From: Closterium sp. NIES-65
Taxonomy: Eukaryota > Streptophyta > Zygnematophyceae > Desmidiales > Closteriaceae
DNA length: 64,000 nt
Assembly (NCBI GenBank): GCA_948144175.1
Contig: CANXME010002003.1
Coordinates: 1-64,000 of the forward strand
Direction: 5' to 3'
The notes below the pieces were generated by a model. That model was not told the DNA's origin. It worked only from the letters and a program-made list of their open reading frames with translations, and searched no databases. The translations under genes were made by a program, and so were the position numbers. Below are positions 11,700-23,600 of the stretch, in pieces. Position 1 is the stretch's first letter. Each line of letters opens with the position of its first letter.

Positions 11700-11884
11700 C
11701 GAATGTGTCGGTAATGTTAACGCATGTCAACGCATGTCTCTTCTTCTCCTCGTTTCCCCCTTTTTTTTTTTTTTTCTTGCCCCGTCGTCCACTTGGTAGG
11801 ACATGGTTGTGCCTGCCCTTAGTGCGTAGGGGCTGATGCCTAGGGCCATGGACACCGTTGTCCATTGTGCTTTCTCTCATTCTC

Positions 11885-12065
<181 letters not shown>

Positions 12066-12303
12066 TCCTCCTCTTGATTTTCATAGTCTCTTTGCCAAAA
12101 CCATAGGCCTTTAGGAAGGTAGTTTTTATTAAATCAACCAACACACATAGCAATGCTTTCCTAGCATGCCACCAAGTGGCCAACATATGGGACCGAGGGG
12201 TTGTTGTTCCCCTTCCCTATCCTAGGCCCAAGCCTATCCCACCCTTTACTAGGGCTGGCCTCTTGCCATCGCAAACCCCTAGGGTTGCCCACGGTTTTCG
12301 CAC

Positions 12304-13551
12304 TCAGAGTGCACCGTGCCTAGCGCCCAAGCGCCTAGTCTCATGGCCCGCTCCTACACCACCGGAGCGGGTCCCTGGCCTCCATGCCCGTTCCGAGGGC
12401 AGGCACTTGCCACGTGGCCCGGCTGGCCGCAGCGGAAGCATGAGCCCCGGAACCCACGGCAATTGGCCGTGGGCGGGGGGCCTCGCTTGGTAAGAACGGC
12501 ATCGGCCCGTTGTTTCCGCCGCGGTTGACACGAGCGTATCCGCTTGCCGCACGGTCCATCGCCGCCATGTCCGCGACCGCCTGCTTGAAGGGTCGAGAAG
12601 TCAGCAGGCTCTTCTGCTGGTACAGCTTAAAGCGCTTCGCCGTGCGAAAGTCGGAGGCGTCCTCCACTTGAAGCACCTCGAAACGCCCCGCGATGAGGTT
12701 GAGAGCGTGTGAGATGAGTTCGAGTCCGCCCGCCGGGATCACCGCGCTGCGCCTTGTATTCGGCGTGCAGCAGGTACGCCCGCAGGTCCTCCAGTAGCTC
12801 CGCTTGCTCTCGCACGGAGTCATTGACGAAGGGTTGTCGCCGAGAAGGTAAGATTAGAAGAAGGGAGGGGGGGAAGGTTTTCCGTGCCAATAAAATTAAC
12901 ATTGTTGACTGGAGCCTCACCGGCTTCATCTTCAGAGTCGTCGGTGTCGTTGTCGACCGCTGGAGCAGGGGGAGCGGCAGTCGCTTGCGTCGTTGTCATG
13001 CCGGTTCGTCCGTGCTCCCCGTGTGCCTTTCTCCTTTTTGCAGTTTCTTTTTTAGCCGACGCAGATGCGGCGGGTAGTGCAGTTTCCGCGGCTGTAACGC
13101 TGACGGGTTGCTGCTGTAGAAGGGACAGCAGCGCGTTGACCTGGTCCGGGGTCAACGCCTGCGTCAGCGCAGGGGCGGCGGTCGCGTCAGACGAGGAGAC
13201 TGCAGTCCGCCTCCTCTGACGCTGACGCGACGGTCCAGCAGCGGGTGCTGGCGTGTGCTCGGCGTCAGTCGCGTGTGCCGCGCCAGTCCCCGTCGCCACT
13301 TGCGCCACAGGTGCCACTGGCGCCACAGGCGCCATTGGCGCCACAGGGACCGAAGGGTGCTGCTGGGTTTCGGCGTTTTTGTGGACCTCGAGCCCGCCCA
13401 GCAGCACGTCCACTGCAGTCGGGGCGGAAGGTTCGTCTTCTGCCCGACGCTTGTTACGGCGTTCGCGACCGCAGAATCGCGGGCGTTACGGTCGGAGTCG
13501 GAAGCGGGGGTTGACGAGTTCCCGTTGTTAAGTGTCGGCGTAGGTGCCATC
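12304..13551 (-). pseudogene. Gag-like protein of the DIRS-type element
   Basis: The likely start is the ATG at 13551 (MAPTPTLNNGNSS). The frame shifts within 150 bp to a Pro/Val/Ala-rich segment (13413-12900), again near 12820 to a helical segment (AGGLELISHALNLIAGRF, RTAKRFKLYQQKSLL), and again before a zinc knuckle at 12440-12399 reading CFRCGQPGHVASAC. That C-x2-C-x4-H-x4-C spacing is the retroviral-type CCHC box and supports the gag call. Several frames mean it is inactive. Confidence 0.7.
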
Positions 13552-13660
13552 GTTGAGCGATTGAAATTGAAAATGTGGCTGAGTAAAGTAGAGGGTGACT
13601 CGCCTCTAGGAAGCGATTTAATCCTAGCCAGCTTGGAGGGAAAAACTACTCGAGCGGAAA

Positions 13661-13849
13661 AATGTTGAGTGAGCCGTTTGAAAATTGAGAAACGTGGGTG
13701 GAGGGAAATGAGCTCCAACCCACGGTTTTTGTAGTTGGAGAAGGGGCGTTTAGCGCGCTTCGACGATGCCAATTGTGCAGTACAAGCAGCTTCGCTTTCA
13801 CAATACACAATTTTAAAAAACACTACATGTGTGTTTAAAAATTATAATA
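13661..13849 (-). repeat. A1 terminal repeat of the DIRS-type element
   Basis: 189 bp; differs from A2 by a few substitutions or indels. It marks the upstream end of the element; sequence after ATTATAATA at 13849 is not shared with A2. Confidence 0.88.
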
Positions 13850-14662
13850 ATATCAAAGTCCTCCTTTTGGCCAAACTCCTCCCTCCATGATTCTCCTTGC
13901 CAAGCCTCTCCAAAACCCTAGCTTCTAGTTAACTCTTTCTTCAACAGTTATGCATGGAGCGAAACACATAAGCTTACTTGCATGCAAACTCAAGCCGCCT
14001 GCGAAAGGCATAAGGCCCGTCTTAGCGATAGCACATAGATGACAACAATTGTTGATAAACTGATCGACTTTCTAGATTCAAAGCAACTTTGATATCCATA
14101 TGATTTAGTATTGTCGAATGAATCTGCGCATAAAGTAAGACTAATTTGGTATTTTTCTAACCTAAAAGTTTATCAAGCATCTCCTGCATTGAAACCAGTT
14201 ACAGCACAACAGAAAGCAAACGTGGAGACTACCGCGACTTCTACGTGGCAGGTTTCTCACCAGGCAGATTCCATCAGTAACCTGATTGGCCCAGCCTCCC
14301 CAATTCTTGGGCGTACACGTTTTCCAGCTCACCAGCACAGCTGCACGAAACTTTCTGGGGTTCCGCGAAAACGGTACAGGCGGTTCGGAAACATTCTCAG
14401 AATCGTCGCGCTCCTCCAGAATAATCTCTAGCTGGAGGTTACAGTACAGTACCTCCAGTAACCAGTCTCATTTATAGCCCTGTGCTGGCATCATCTCACG
14501 CACACGTGCTGGCGCAGATCACGGAAACTGGGCCCTGAGTTCGAAAGTACGCGAATCGGGTTCCACTCCACAGCTCACAGTAGTCAAATCGCTGCCTGCC
14601 AAGCCGCAGCTCACGCTAATATTTGTACTATCGCGAGCCCAATACAGCGTTGACACTTGTCA
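13850..14662. other. Flank and upstream region of the PITP/DUF547 gene
   Basis: Contains the right copy of the 34-bp repeat (14163-14196), followed by sequence resembling the 3' flank of family copy 2. The last few hundred bases before 14663 should include the promoter and 5' UTR of the next gene. No coding sequence is supported. Confidence 0.5.
14163..14196. repeat. 34-bp direct repeat, right copy
   Basis: Identical to 7385-7418. Confidence 0.85.
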
Positions 14663-17600
14663 ATGGTGCATCTAACGGAGCTGCGAATCGTGCTGCCCTT
14701 CACATGTGCGTGTCAAGGGCCGGGGGTGGGTCGGCGGGAAAAATATGGAGGTCGCGTGAACATGCGGAAAACGATAGGCGCGGAGGCGCGTCTAGGAGTT
14801 GACCGATTAAGCAGCTGGATGTTTTTCCGCTTCGCATCCCTTCGCGCTCCGCCATGTCCACCACTCCCATGCCCTTCCGCTGGTTCTCCCCCCCGCTGAT
14901 TATTTCGATACCTTCTCCTTGCACGTTCCTGGCATGACATGGCATGGCATGGCATTGCATGGCATGGCATGGCATGGCACGAGGCGGAACGGGACGCCAC
15001 GGGGCGCGCGCACGGGGGGGAGGGCGGGGGTGTGCGGGGGTGCGCAGTGGAGGAGTTCAAGCGCGGGCAGCGGTACGCCAACTGGCGCACTAACGAGGAT
15101 GCCACGGAACCCGGCCAGGGCGGCACTGTCAGTGCCCTCCCGTCCGCCCTTCCTGCCCTCCCTCTCCTCCCTGCCCCCCCTTCTCTGCTGCTCCCCCTCC
15201 TCCTCGCCCTCGAGTGCCGTGCCATCCCGCTACTGTGTGTGTTTTCAAATGGCGCCTCCACGCGATGCTCCCAGTTGTCACACACACCTCTTTTCTCCCC
15301 CTCACCCTCCTCCACTCGCTTTGAATTCACCACGGGAACGCCCGAGGCACTCAGTATCCCACAATCGTTGTTCTCCCCCCCTCCTATCTCCCTGTCTCCC
15401 TCATCTCCCTACATCTCCCCCCTCTCTCGCCCCAGCTGCTGTCATCAACGCCCTACTACCACGAGCAGCACGGGGAGGGTCTCTTCACGCACAGCCTCTT
15501 CCGCCTCGGCAACCGCCTCCCTGACTGGGTGGGTGCCGCGCATTGCCACCTGAAATATCACCTCGCTTGGACTGAGTACCAGAAGGGAAAACGAGTACCC
15601 CCCCTTGTCACACTGGGTGCTCGTGTCTTATTCCTTCTGGATACTTAACTTGCTGGCTGAATTCTCTGCTCTGCATGTGCACCTGGTGCATAACGATTGA
15701 ATCGTGTTTCATTGTGTGTAGGCCTCTTGAATCCAAAGGCTTCGTTCTGTGCATGCGCCCTTTTCCTGCATTGCATTCACCTGGGTCCCATGCACGTGCT
15801 GTGTGCATGCATGCATGCAGGTGAACCGGCTGGTGCCGCCGTCAGCGCTGGTGGTGGATGAGAAGAGCTGGATCAACTACCCCTACTTCCGCACCATCAT
15901 CACCATCCCCTTCTTTAGCAAGGTGCGTGCCCGCACTCACTGGTTCGCATGCATGCACTAGGTTGGCATTACCATCACCATCATCACCACCCCCTTCTTT
16001 AGCAATGTGGGTGCCCGCATTGCTATCACCTTCAGCATCAGCATCAGCATCAGCATCAGCATCAGCATCAGCATCAGCAACAGCATCAGCATCAGCATCA
16101 GCATCAGCATCAGCATCAGCATCAGCATCAGCATCAGCATCAGCAACAGCATCAGCATCAGCATCAGCATAGCATCAGCATCAGCATCAGCATTGCATTA
16201 GCATTAGCATTAGCATTAGCATCAGCATCAGCATCAGCAACAGCATCAGCATCAGCATCAGCATCAGCATTGCATCAGCATCAGCATCAGCATCAGCATT
16301 GCATTAGCATTAGCATTAGCATTAGCATTAGCATCAGCATCAGCATCAGCATCAGCAACAGCATCAGCATCAGCATCAGCATTGCATCAGCATCAGCATC
16401 AGCAACAGCATCAGCAACAGCATCAGCATCAGCAACAGCATCAGCATCAGCAACAGCATCAGCATCAGCAACAGCATCAGCATCAGCAACAGCATCAGCA
16501 TCGTCATCAGCATCAGCATCAGCATCAGCAAAACCACCCGCCGACCTCACCATCTCTTTCCCAACCCCACCTCCCCACTCCCCCCCCACCCCTTCTCCCC
16601 AGCACGCATGGAGATCGAGACCATTGCAGGACGGTGGCTCATTCCCCAACGCCTTCGGGCTCCCCCACTTCCCCACTCCTTTCTCCTCTCTTGAAAAGAT
16701 TCTCCCCTTCCCCCACTTCCCCACTCCTTTCTCCTCTCTTGAAAAGATTCTCCCCTTCCCCCACTTCCCCACTCCTTTCTCCTCTCTTGAAAAGATTCTC
16801 CCCTTCCCCCACTTCCCCACTCCTTTCTCCTCTCTTGAAAAGATTCTCCCCTTCCCCCACTTCCCCACTCCTTTCTCCTCTCTTGAAAAGATTCTCCCCC
16901 TTCCCCCCTTCCCCACTACCTTTCTCCTCTCTTGAAAAGATTCTCCCCTTCCCCCACTTCCCCACTCCTTTCTCCTCTCTTGAAGAGATTCTCCCCTTCC
17001 CCCACTTCCCCACTCCTTTCTCCTCTCTTGAAAAGATTCTCCCCTTCCCCCACTTCCCCACTCCCTTTCTCCCCTTCCCAGCTGCGCATGGAGATCGAGA
17101 CCATTCACCTGCAGGACGACGGCTCGCACCCCAACGCCTTGGGATTGTCACCAGCTGAGCTGGCGCTGCGGCGCGTGGACTGGATGGATATTGGCAGTGA
17201 ACCTGTGGCCAAACGCGACTACAAGGCCGAGCTCGACCCGTTATTGGTCCGCTCTAAGCTCACAGGGTGAGTCAACGCCAGTCAACACCTTGGGATTGTC
17301 GGGGCGCTGCGGCGCGTAGACTGGATGGACATTGGCAGTGAAGCCGACTGCTGGTCCGCTCCAAGCTCACAGGGTGAGTCAACGCCAGTCAACGCCTTGG
17401 GATTTTCAGAGGGTGGACTGGATGGACACTGGCAGCGAGCCTGTGGCCAGAAGGGACTACAAGTCCGAGCTGGACCCACTGCTGGTCCGCTCCAAGCTCA
17501 CAGGGTGAGTCAACGCCAGTCAACGCCTGTCGACGTTTTGGCCAGTTCCCTGCTCTCTCACACCCCCCCTCACTCCCTCCCTTCCTCGCTCTCCCATTCC

Positions 17601-20600
17601 CTCCTCGCCCCTCCCCACCAGTCGAGGCCCCTAACCCCGAGTTGGCAGCAGAAGGGGCGCTACCTGATGTGTGCGTACAAGGTGGTCCACGTCCTAGCCC
17701 ACTCTCCCCCCATCTCCCACCCTCTGTCCCCCATCCTACCCCAGTCGCGGCCCCCTAACCCCAGGGTGGCAGAAGAGGGAGCGGCCTCTCATGTGTGCAT
17801 ACAAGGTGGTGCGAGCCCAGGCGGAGTATTGGGGTGTGCAGAACAGTGCAGAGCGGCTGCTCATCAACTCGCTCAGGCAGGTGGGTGGGTGCACGTGGGT
17901 GTGGAATGTGAGTGTGGGAGTGGGCGTGGGAATGGGAATGCATGGGTAGTTGGTGCTGCGTCATGCCATCACAGGCGGAGTACTGGGGTGTGCAGAACAG
18001 TGCAGAGCGGCTGCTCATCAACTCGCTCAGCCGCTCTGTGCTGTCAGGTGGGTGGGTGGGTTGTCGGTGAGGGTGTGGGTGGGGATGCTGGATTGGAGTG
18101 AGTGGATTGGAGGACCAGTGTTGCTGCCTCATCTCATGCCATCACAGGCGGAGTACTGGGGTGTGCAGAACAGTGCAGAGCGGCTGCTCATCAACTCGCT
18201 CAGGCAGGTGCGTGGGGGCAGGTGGGTGTGGTTATGGGTGTGGGTGAGGGTGTGGGAATGCGTGTGCTGGTGCTGCTGTCTCATGCCACCACATGCGGAG
18301 TATTAAGGCGTGCAGAGCAGCGCAGAGAAGCTGCTCATCAACTCGCTCAGGCAGGTGCGTGGGAGCAGGTGGATGGACTTGGATGGTTATGGTTGATGTG
18401 ATGCGATGCAACGCTTTGCCATGCCTTTTGAGACGTAAGGCCTCCGCAGCCCACCTGTTCTCTCAACAATATGGTTGATGTGATGCGATGCAACGCTTTG
18501 CCATGCCACCCGCATCACACATCTACGTCCAGACAATCAACACCGCCCATTTCAAGCCTTCCTATCCGCAACGTCGTTCCCCCCGTCACCTCCTCCCCCT
18601 ACCCCCCACCCCCCCCCCCCCCCCCCCCCCATCTCCCTTCTCCCACCAGATATTCCTGCGAGCGCACAGAACTGCTTTGGCCTCGTAGACTACTGGTATG
18701 GTATGCAGTGGCGGCACAGTGTGCTATGCCCGGCTATACCATACCCCACCACGCCCCCCTGAAGCCCCGCTTTCCCCCGTGCATCCCTTCCCTCACCAGA
18801 TCTTCCTGCTAGCGCACAAGAACTGCTTCGGGCTCTTAGACCACTGGTACCCGCTCTCGCTCGAACAGGTTCGCCCCAGCCCTCTCCCACACGCTCTCTC
18901 TTCCCCACACTCTTGCTTCCTCACCCTGTCTGCCCACACGCTCTCTCTTCCCCACACTCTTGCTTCCTCTCCTCACCCTGTCTGCCCCTCTCTCTTCCTC
19001 ACCCTGTCTGCCCCTCTCTCTTCCTCACCCTGTCTGCCCCTCTCTCTTCGTACGTACCCTGCTCACTTCTTCCCCCCAACTTTCTTCCCTTTTTTCTCTT
19101 AGAACATCGTTTCCGTTTTTTCACCTCCTCCTCTCTATCCCTCCCCCTCCTCCCTCCGTCTCCCCGTCAGAGCATTGCAATCACTGACAAGAACAAGCCA
19201 CAGGTTCAGGTCCCAAAGCCCCTTTTTCCTCTCCTCTCCTCTCCCTTTCGCCCACCCCCCTCCCCTGCTCTCCGCCTCCCCGTCAGATCATTGCAATCAC
19301 CGACAAGAACAAGCCTCAGGTCCCCGTCCCAAAGCCCCTCCCTCCTCCCGAACCTGCTGCCGAGCCTGTTCCAGAACCTGCCTCCGAACCTGAAGGTCGT
19401 AGCAAGAGGGACGGGTTGATAGCGGGCGGTGTGGAAGAGGGGAGGGAGGGGAGGAGGGATGGGATGCTGACAAGAGGGAGTGAGAGTGAGGGAGGTGAGG
19501 GGGAGGGGGAAGGGGAGGAGACGGAGGAGGAATCAGAGGAGGAGGATGAGGAGTGGGATGATGAAGTGGAGTTCTACGAAGCACAGGTGAGAGATGCGCC
19601 TGCCATACCCCACTCTCGTGCATCTAACTTCACAGCAGCAGAAGAGTTGAAGCAGAAGGCTGTTTGTATCGCATCACAAGCATAACCACAGCCCCTCAAC
19701 CCTCCCTCCGCGAACCCCGCTGATTCTATTACTGTCTAAATGGTGATCATACTGTGTACCTAGCTCGTCCGTGTCCTCACAAGCATACTGTGTACCTAGC
19801 TCGTCCGTGTCCTCACGGCCTCGTTTCTTGTCCCTTGCTCGCTCTACCCTGTACCCTGTGTGTACTCTGCATGGTTGCAGATGCAGTGGGCGGCCGAGGA
19901 AGAACTCTTCGGAGAGAAGATGCTTTCAGGTGAATTCTCGAGAATCCAGGTGAAATGACAGAAATCTCTGCTGTGCCCCTCTGCTGTGCTCCTCTCTGCT
20001 GTGCTCTTCTGCTTTGCTCGCTCGCACCAGCAATCCCTACCTCTGCCTTCCTCCCCGCCCTTTCCCCCCTTTCTCCTTCATCCAGACCTGGGTCATCCGC
20101 TCTCCCTCTGCTTGGAGCAGCCCCCGCCCCTCTGCCCCCTCTGCTGTGCGCGCACACACCACCAGGGCGGGCAGCTGGAGGGGAGAGAGAGGTCGGCGGA
20201 AGCTGGCAGGGCAGTGCAAGAGTGTGCGCCGGCTGTGTTCTGTGTGTCGTGTGGCGAGTTCTTCTGCCACCGCTGCTTTCACGAGGTGAGGATGCGAGAG
20301 GCATACCGATGACTTGGGAGGGAAGCGTCTCAAACGTCGCCTGAGTGGGTGCCTGCTGTGTGTGTCCTGCGTTTCCTTTGTGGCGTTGAGAGGCAAGGCT
20401 GGAGAAGACTTGATGGTGGTCTCCATGCCCTTCCCCCTGTCCCCATGCCCCCCTGCCCCCATGCCCCCATGCCCCCATGCCCCCATGCCCCCATGCCCCC
20501 ATGCGGCACGCATGCCCCATGCCCCATGCCCAATATTCCTCCATACTCTTATGCCTCATGCCCCATACCCCCATCGTGACAGTTCCACATCACGCCTCGC

Positions 20601-23600
20601 TTGCAGCAGCATGCCACACACCCCATCGCTTCTTCCCAGACGATTCCTCCTGCCGCCCCTGCTGACACACAGAATGGCTACTCCTCTCCACTCAATCAGA
20701 ACCTGCCACGTGGCAGCACAGACACTGTCCCCACGCCCCCTACCACCACCAGTCACCGCATTGCACCCAGCGGCACCAGCACAACCACAAGTAATACCGA
20801 GGAGGACCACTCAATTGGTGTCGGCAGCGCTGGTGCTGTTGCTAGTGCTCCCTCTGCTGCTACCTCTGGTGCTGCTGCTGCTGCTGCCTCTGTTGCTGCT
20901 TCTGCTGCGCGCACAGAGAGGAGGAGGCAGAAGGCAGAGGCGAAGGGATTGAGAGAGCGGGCAAGGGAGGGGGAGAGGGAGGAGAGGGAGGGCATGATGC
21001 TAGCGGCTCGAGAGGTGAGAGCGGAGGAGAGGAGGGACGAGAGGGAGAGGAGGGAGGAGGAGAGGGAGAGGAGAGGGGAGGAGAGGAGGAGCAAGGAGTG
21101 GAGGGGGAAGGGCAGCCTACTGGGGAGAGATGGGGGTCGCAGGGGGAGTTGGCGTATGGGAGAGGGGGAGAAGGGGGAAGAGGGTTTGTCGGAGGAGGGG
21201 GGAAGGGGAGCAGGGTTGTGGGGGGGAGGAGGGGTTGAGAGGGGGGATGGGAGGAGAGCAAGTGGGAGGTGGGTCGCAGGTAAGCGCAGCAGCGCTGCCT
21301 TGAACAGCAGAGATTCCCAGGCGGATTTCCAGGTGGAAACTCAGGTGCTTTCAGCAGAGGCCGCAGAGGGCAGGGACGTGCAGAATCGGAGCTCATTCAA
21401 CTTGTGGTTACATGGTAACCCTGATAAGCTTCTAGAAGCGGATACTCCTCTTGCTGCAGCTGCTACTGCTGGTACTGCTGCTTCTGCTGCTTCTGTTGCT
21501 GCTGCTGCTTCTGCTGCTGCTGCAGCGGCTCCTGCTTATGCTGGTTGTGCTGCTGAATCTGCTGCCGCTGCTGCTCCCAACGATTCCAACATTCCCAGCA
21601 CTCGACGTGCTGCCTATGCCAGTGATCCCAGTGCGTGTGCCTCTGGCAGCGGAAGTGCACAGGGGGCGAGCCCCATTTGGGAAGGGCAGGCTGGCATGCA
21701 GGAGGGGTCAAGTGGGAGGCCAGTGAGGGAGCGGCTAAGGGAGGAGTACGAGGGGCGACCTGTAGAGCTCTCAATGGCTCTCGTTGGTGGTATCCTCGCC
21801 ATCTATAAGGCCGCTGCTAACGCTGATGCTAATGCTAATGCTGCTTCTGCTACTGATGCTGCTGCTGCTGCACCCTCCGCCGCCTTGCACGGAATCCCAT
21901 CCCCCACACTGACCTCCTCGCTATCCTCACCATCGCTCGCATCGCTGGGTTCCGGAGCATCTCAGCCATCCGTCTCTGCCCGGCACTCTGACTCCGCCCT
22001 GGCTCACATTGACCCTCCCACCCCTCTCTCCACCTCTCACCCTCCCTTGCCTTCTTCCAACATATCCTCTCAGCAGCCGCAGCGGCAGCAGCAGCAGCAG
22101 CAGCCAGGCACCCCATTTGAACGCTCACGCGCCTTCTCCTGGATGGGTCCTAGAGTCTTCTCCCGCTCCGCCTCCTCCCCCACCCTCTCTCACACTCACT
22201 CACACACCACTGCTGCCCCACACTCGTCCGCTGCTTCTCTCACTTCCACTCTCTCTGCTGCCGCTACCAATTCCCCCTGGTCCTCTGTTGCCAGTCTTCC
22301 TGGCAGCATTGCAAGCTCAGCAGCGGCTGTTGCTGGCGTTGCTCCTGATTTGCCTGAAGATGATGTGTGTGCTGGTGACTCAGCACCTGGGGTTGCTGAT
22401 GTGACTGTAACATATGGGGAAAATGTGACTGTAACAAATGGGGAAAATGTGACTGTAACGGATGTGCAAGTGGTTCTGGACTATCTGGCATCGGAAGCAG
22501 GCACAGCTCATCGACATGAGCTCCAACGGTTCAGGTGAGGAGTCAGGTGCCTTGCAATTGAGTCAGGTGCCTTGCAACGGAGTCAGGTGCCTTGCAACAG
22601 AGCCAGGTTCCTTGCAACAGAGTCAGGTGCCATGCATAATTGGCTGATAAGTTGTCTCTTTATGATTGTTTATCTGCGTGGAGGCACACCCCTCAACCTC
22701 CCTCAACCCCTCTCCACCCACCCCTTGTCTCAGGATCCTATCAGAGCTGCTGGCAGACATGCAGCCACAGCAGCTGGGGCACTCGGAGCGACTGGCCTTC
22801 TGGATCAACGTGTACAATGCACTAGCCATGCATGTGAGGGCGGTCATAGTGTGTGCATGTAGGATGGGTTATACTGTGCGCATATGGTGCTGTGCATGTG
22901 AGATGGGGCACACTATGCACTAGAGGGGGGTCTTGTGCATGTGAGCGGGGTCTTGTGCATGGGCTGCTTATGCATGCGAGACGAGTATGGTGTGATCTGC
23001 ATGTGTGCATATACGATGAGAGGTGCATGTGAGAGGGGGTCCTGTGCATGTGAGAGGGGGTCATGTGCATGTGAGAGGGGGTCATGTGCATGTGAGAGGG
23101 GGTCCTGTGCATGTGAGAGGGGGTCATGTGCATGTGAGAGGGGGTCATGTGCATGTGAGAGGGGGTCATGTGCATGTGCTGCCATGCATATCGCACTGCC
23201 ATGCATATCGCACTGCCATGCATATCGCACTGCCATTCCTGTGAGCAGGCATACCTGTAGAGTCAATACGTGCATCTGTCGCCATCCCTCCTCCTTTCCG
23301 TCCTGCATCACTGCCTTGCCTTCACTTGTCCACCCTCTCGCTTCCTTGGCCCGCACACACGTCCTCGCCTTCACCATCGCTGCTTGTCTCTTCCTCCCCC
23401 TCCTTTCCCCCCTTTCCCCCCTTTCCCCCCTTTCCCCCCTTTCCCCCCTTTCCCCCCTTTCCCTCCTTTCCCCCCTTTCCCCCCTTTCCCCCCTTTCCCC
23501 CAGGCGTATCTGGTGTATGGCCAGCCACGCAGCCACTACAAGCGAGTCATGTTCATGCACAAGGTTTGACTCCTCTCTCCCCTCCCCTCACTCCCCCCCT

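Noticed and set aside
15858-16935. Ser/Ala, His/Gln and Met/Leu repeat frames
   Set aside because: All six frames of the AGCATC array are open; the exon model places the region in an intron.
20754-21396. Minus-strand Pro/Ser/Leu frames
   Set aside because: Complement of the Arg/Glu-rich coiled-coil part of the PITP/DUF547 linker exon.
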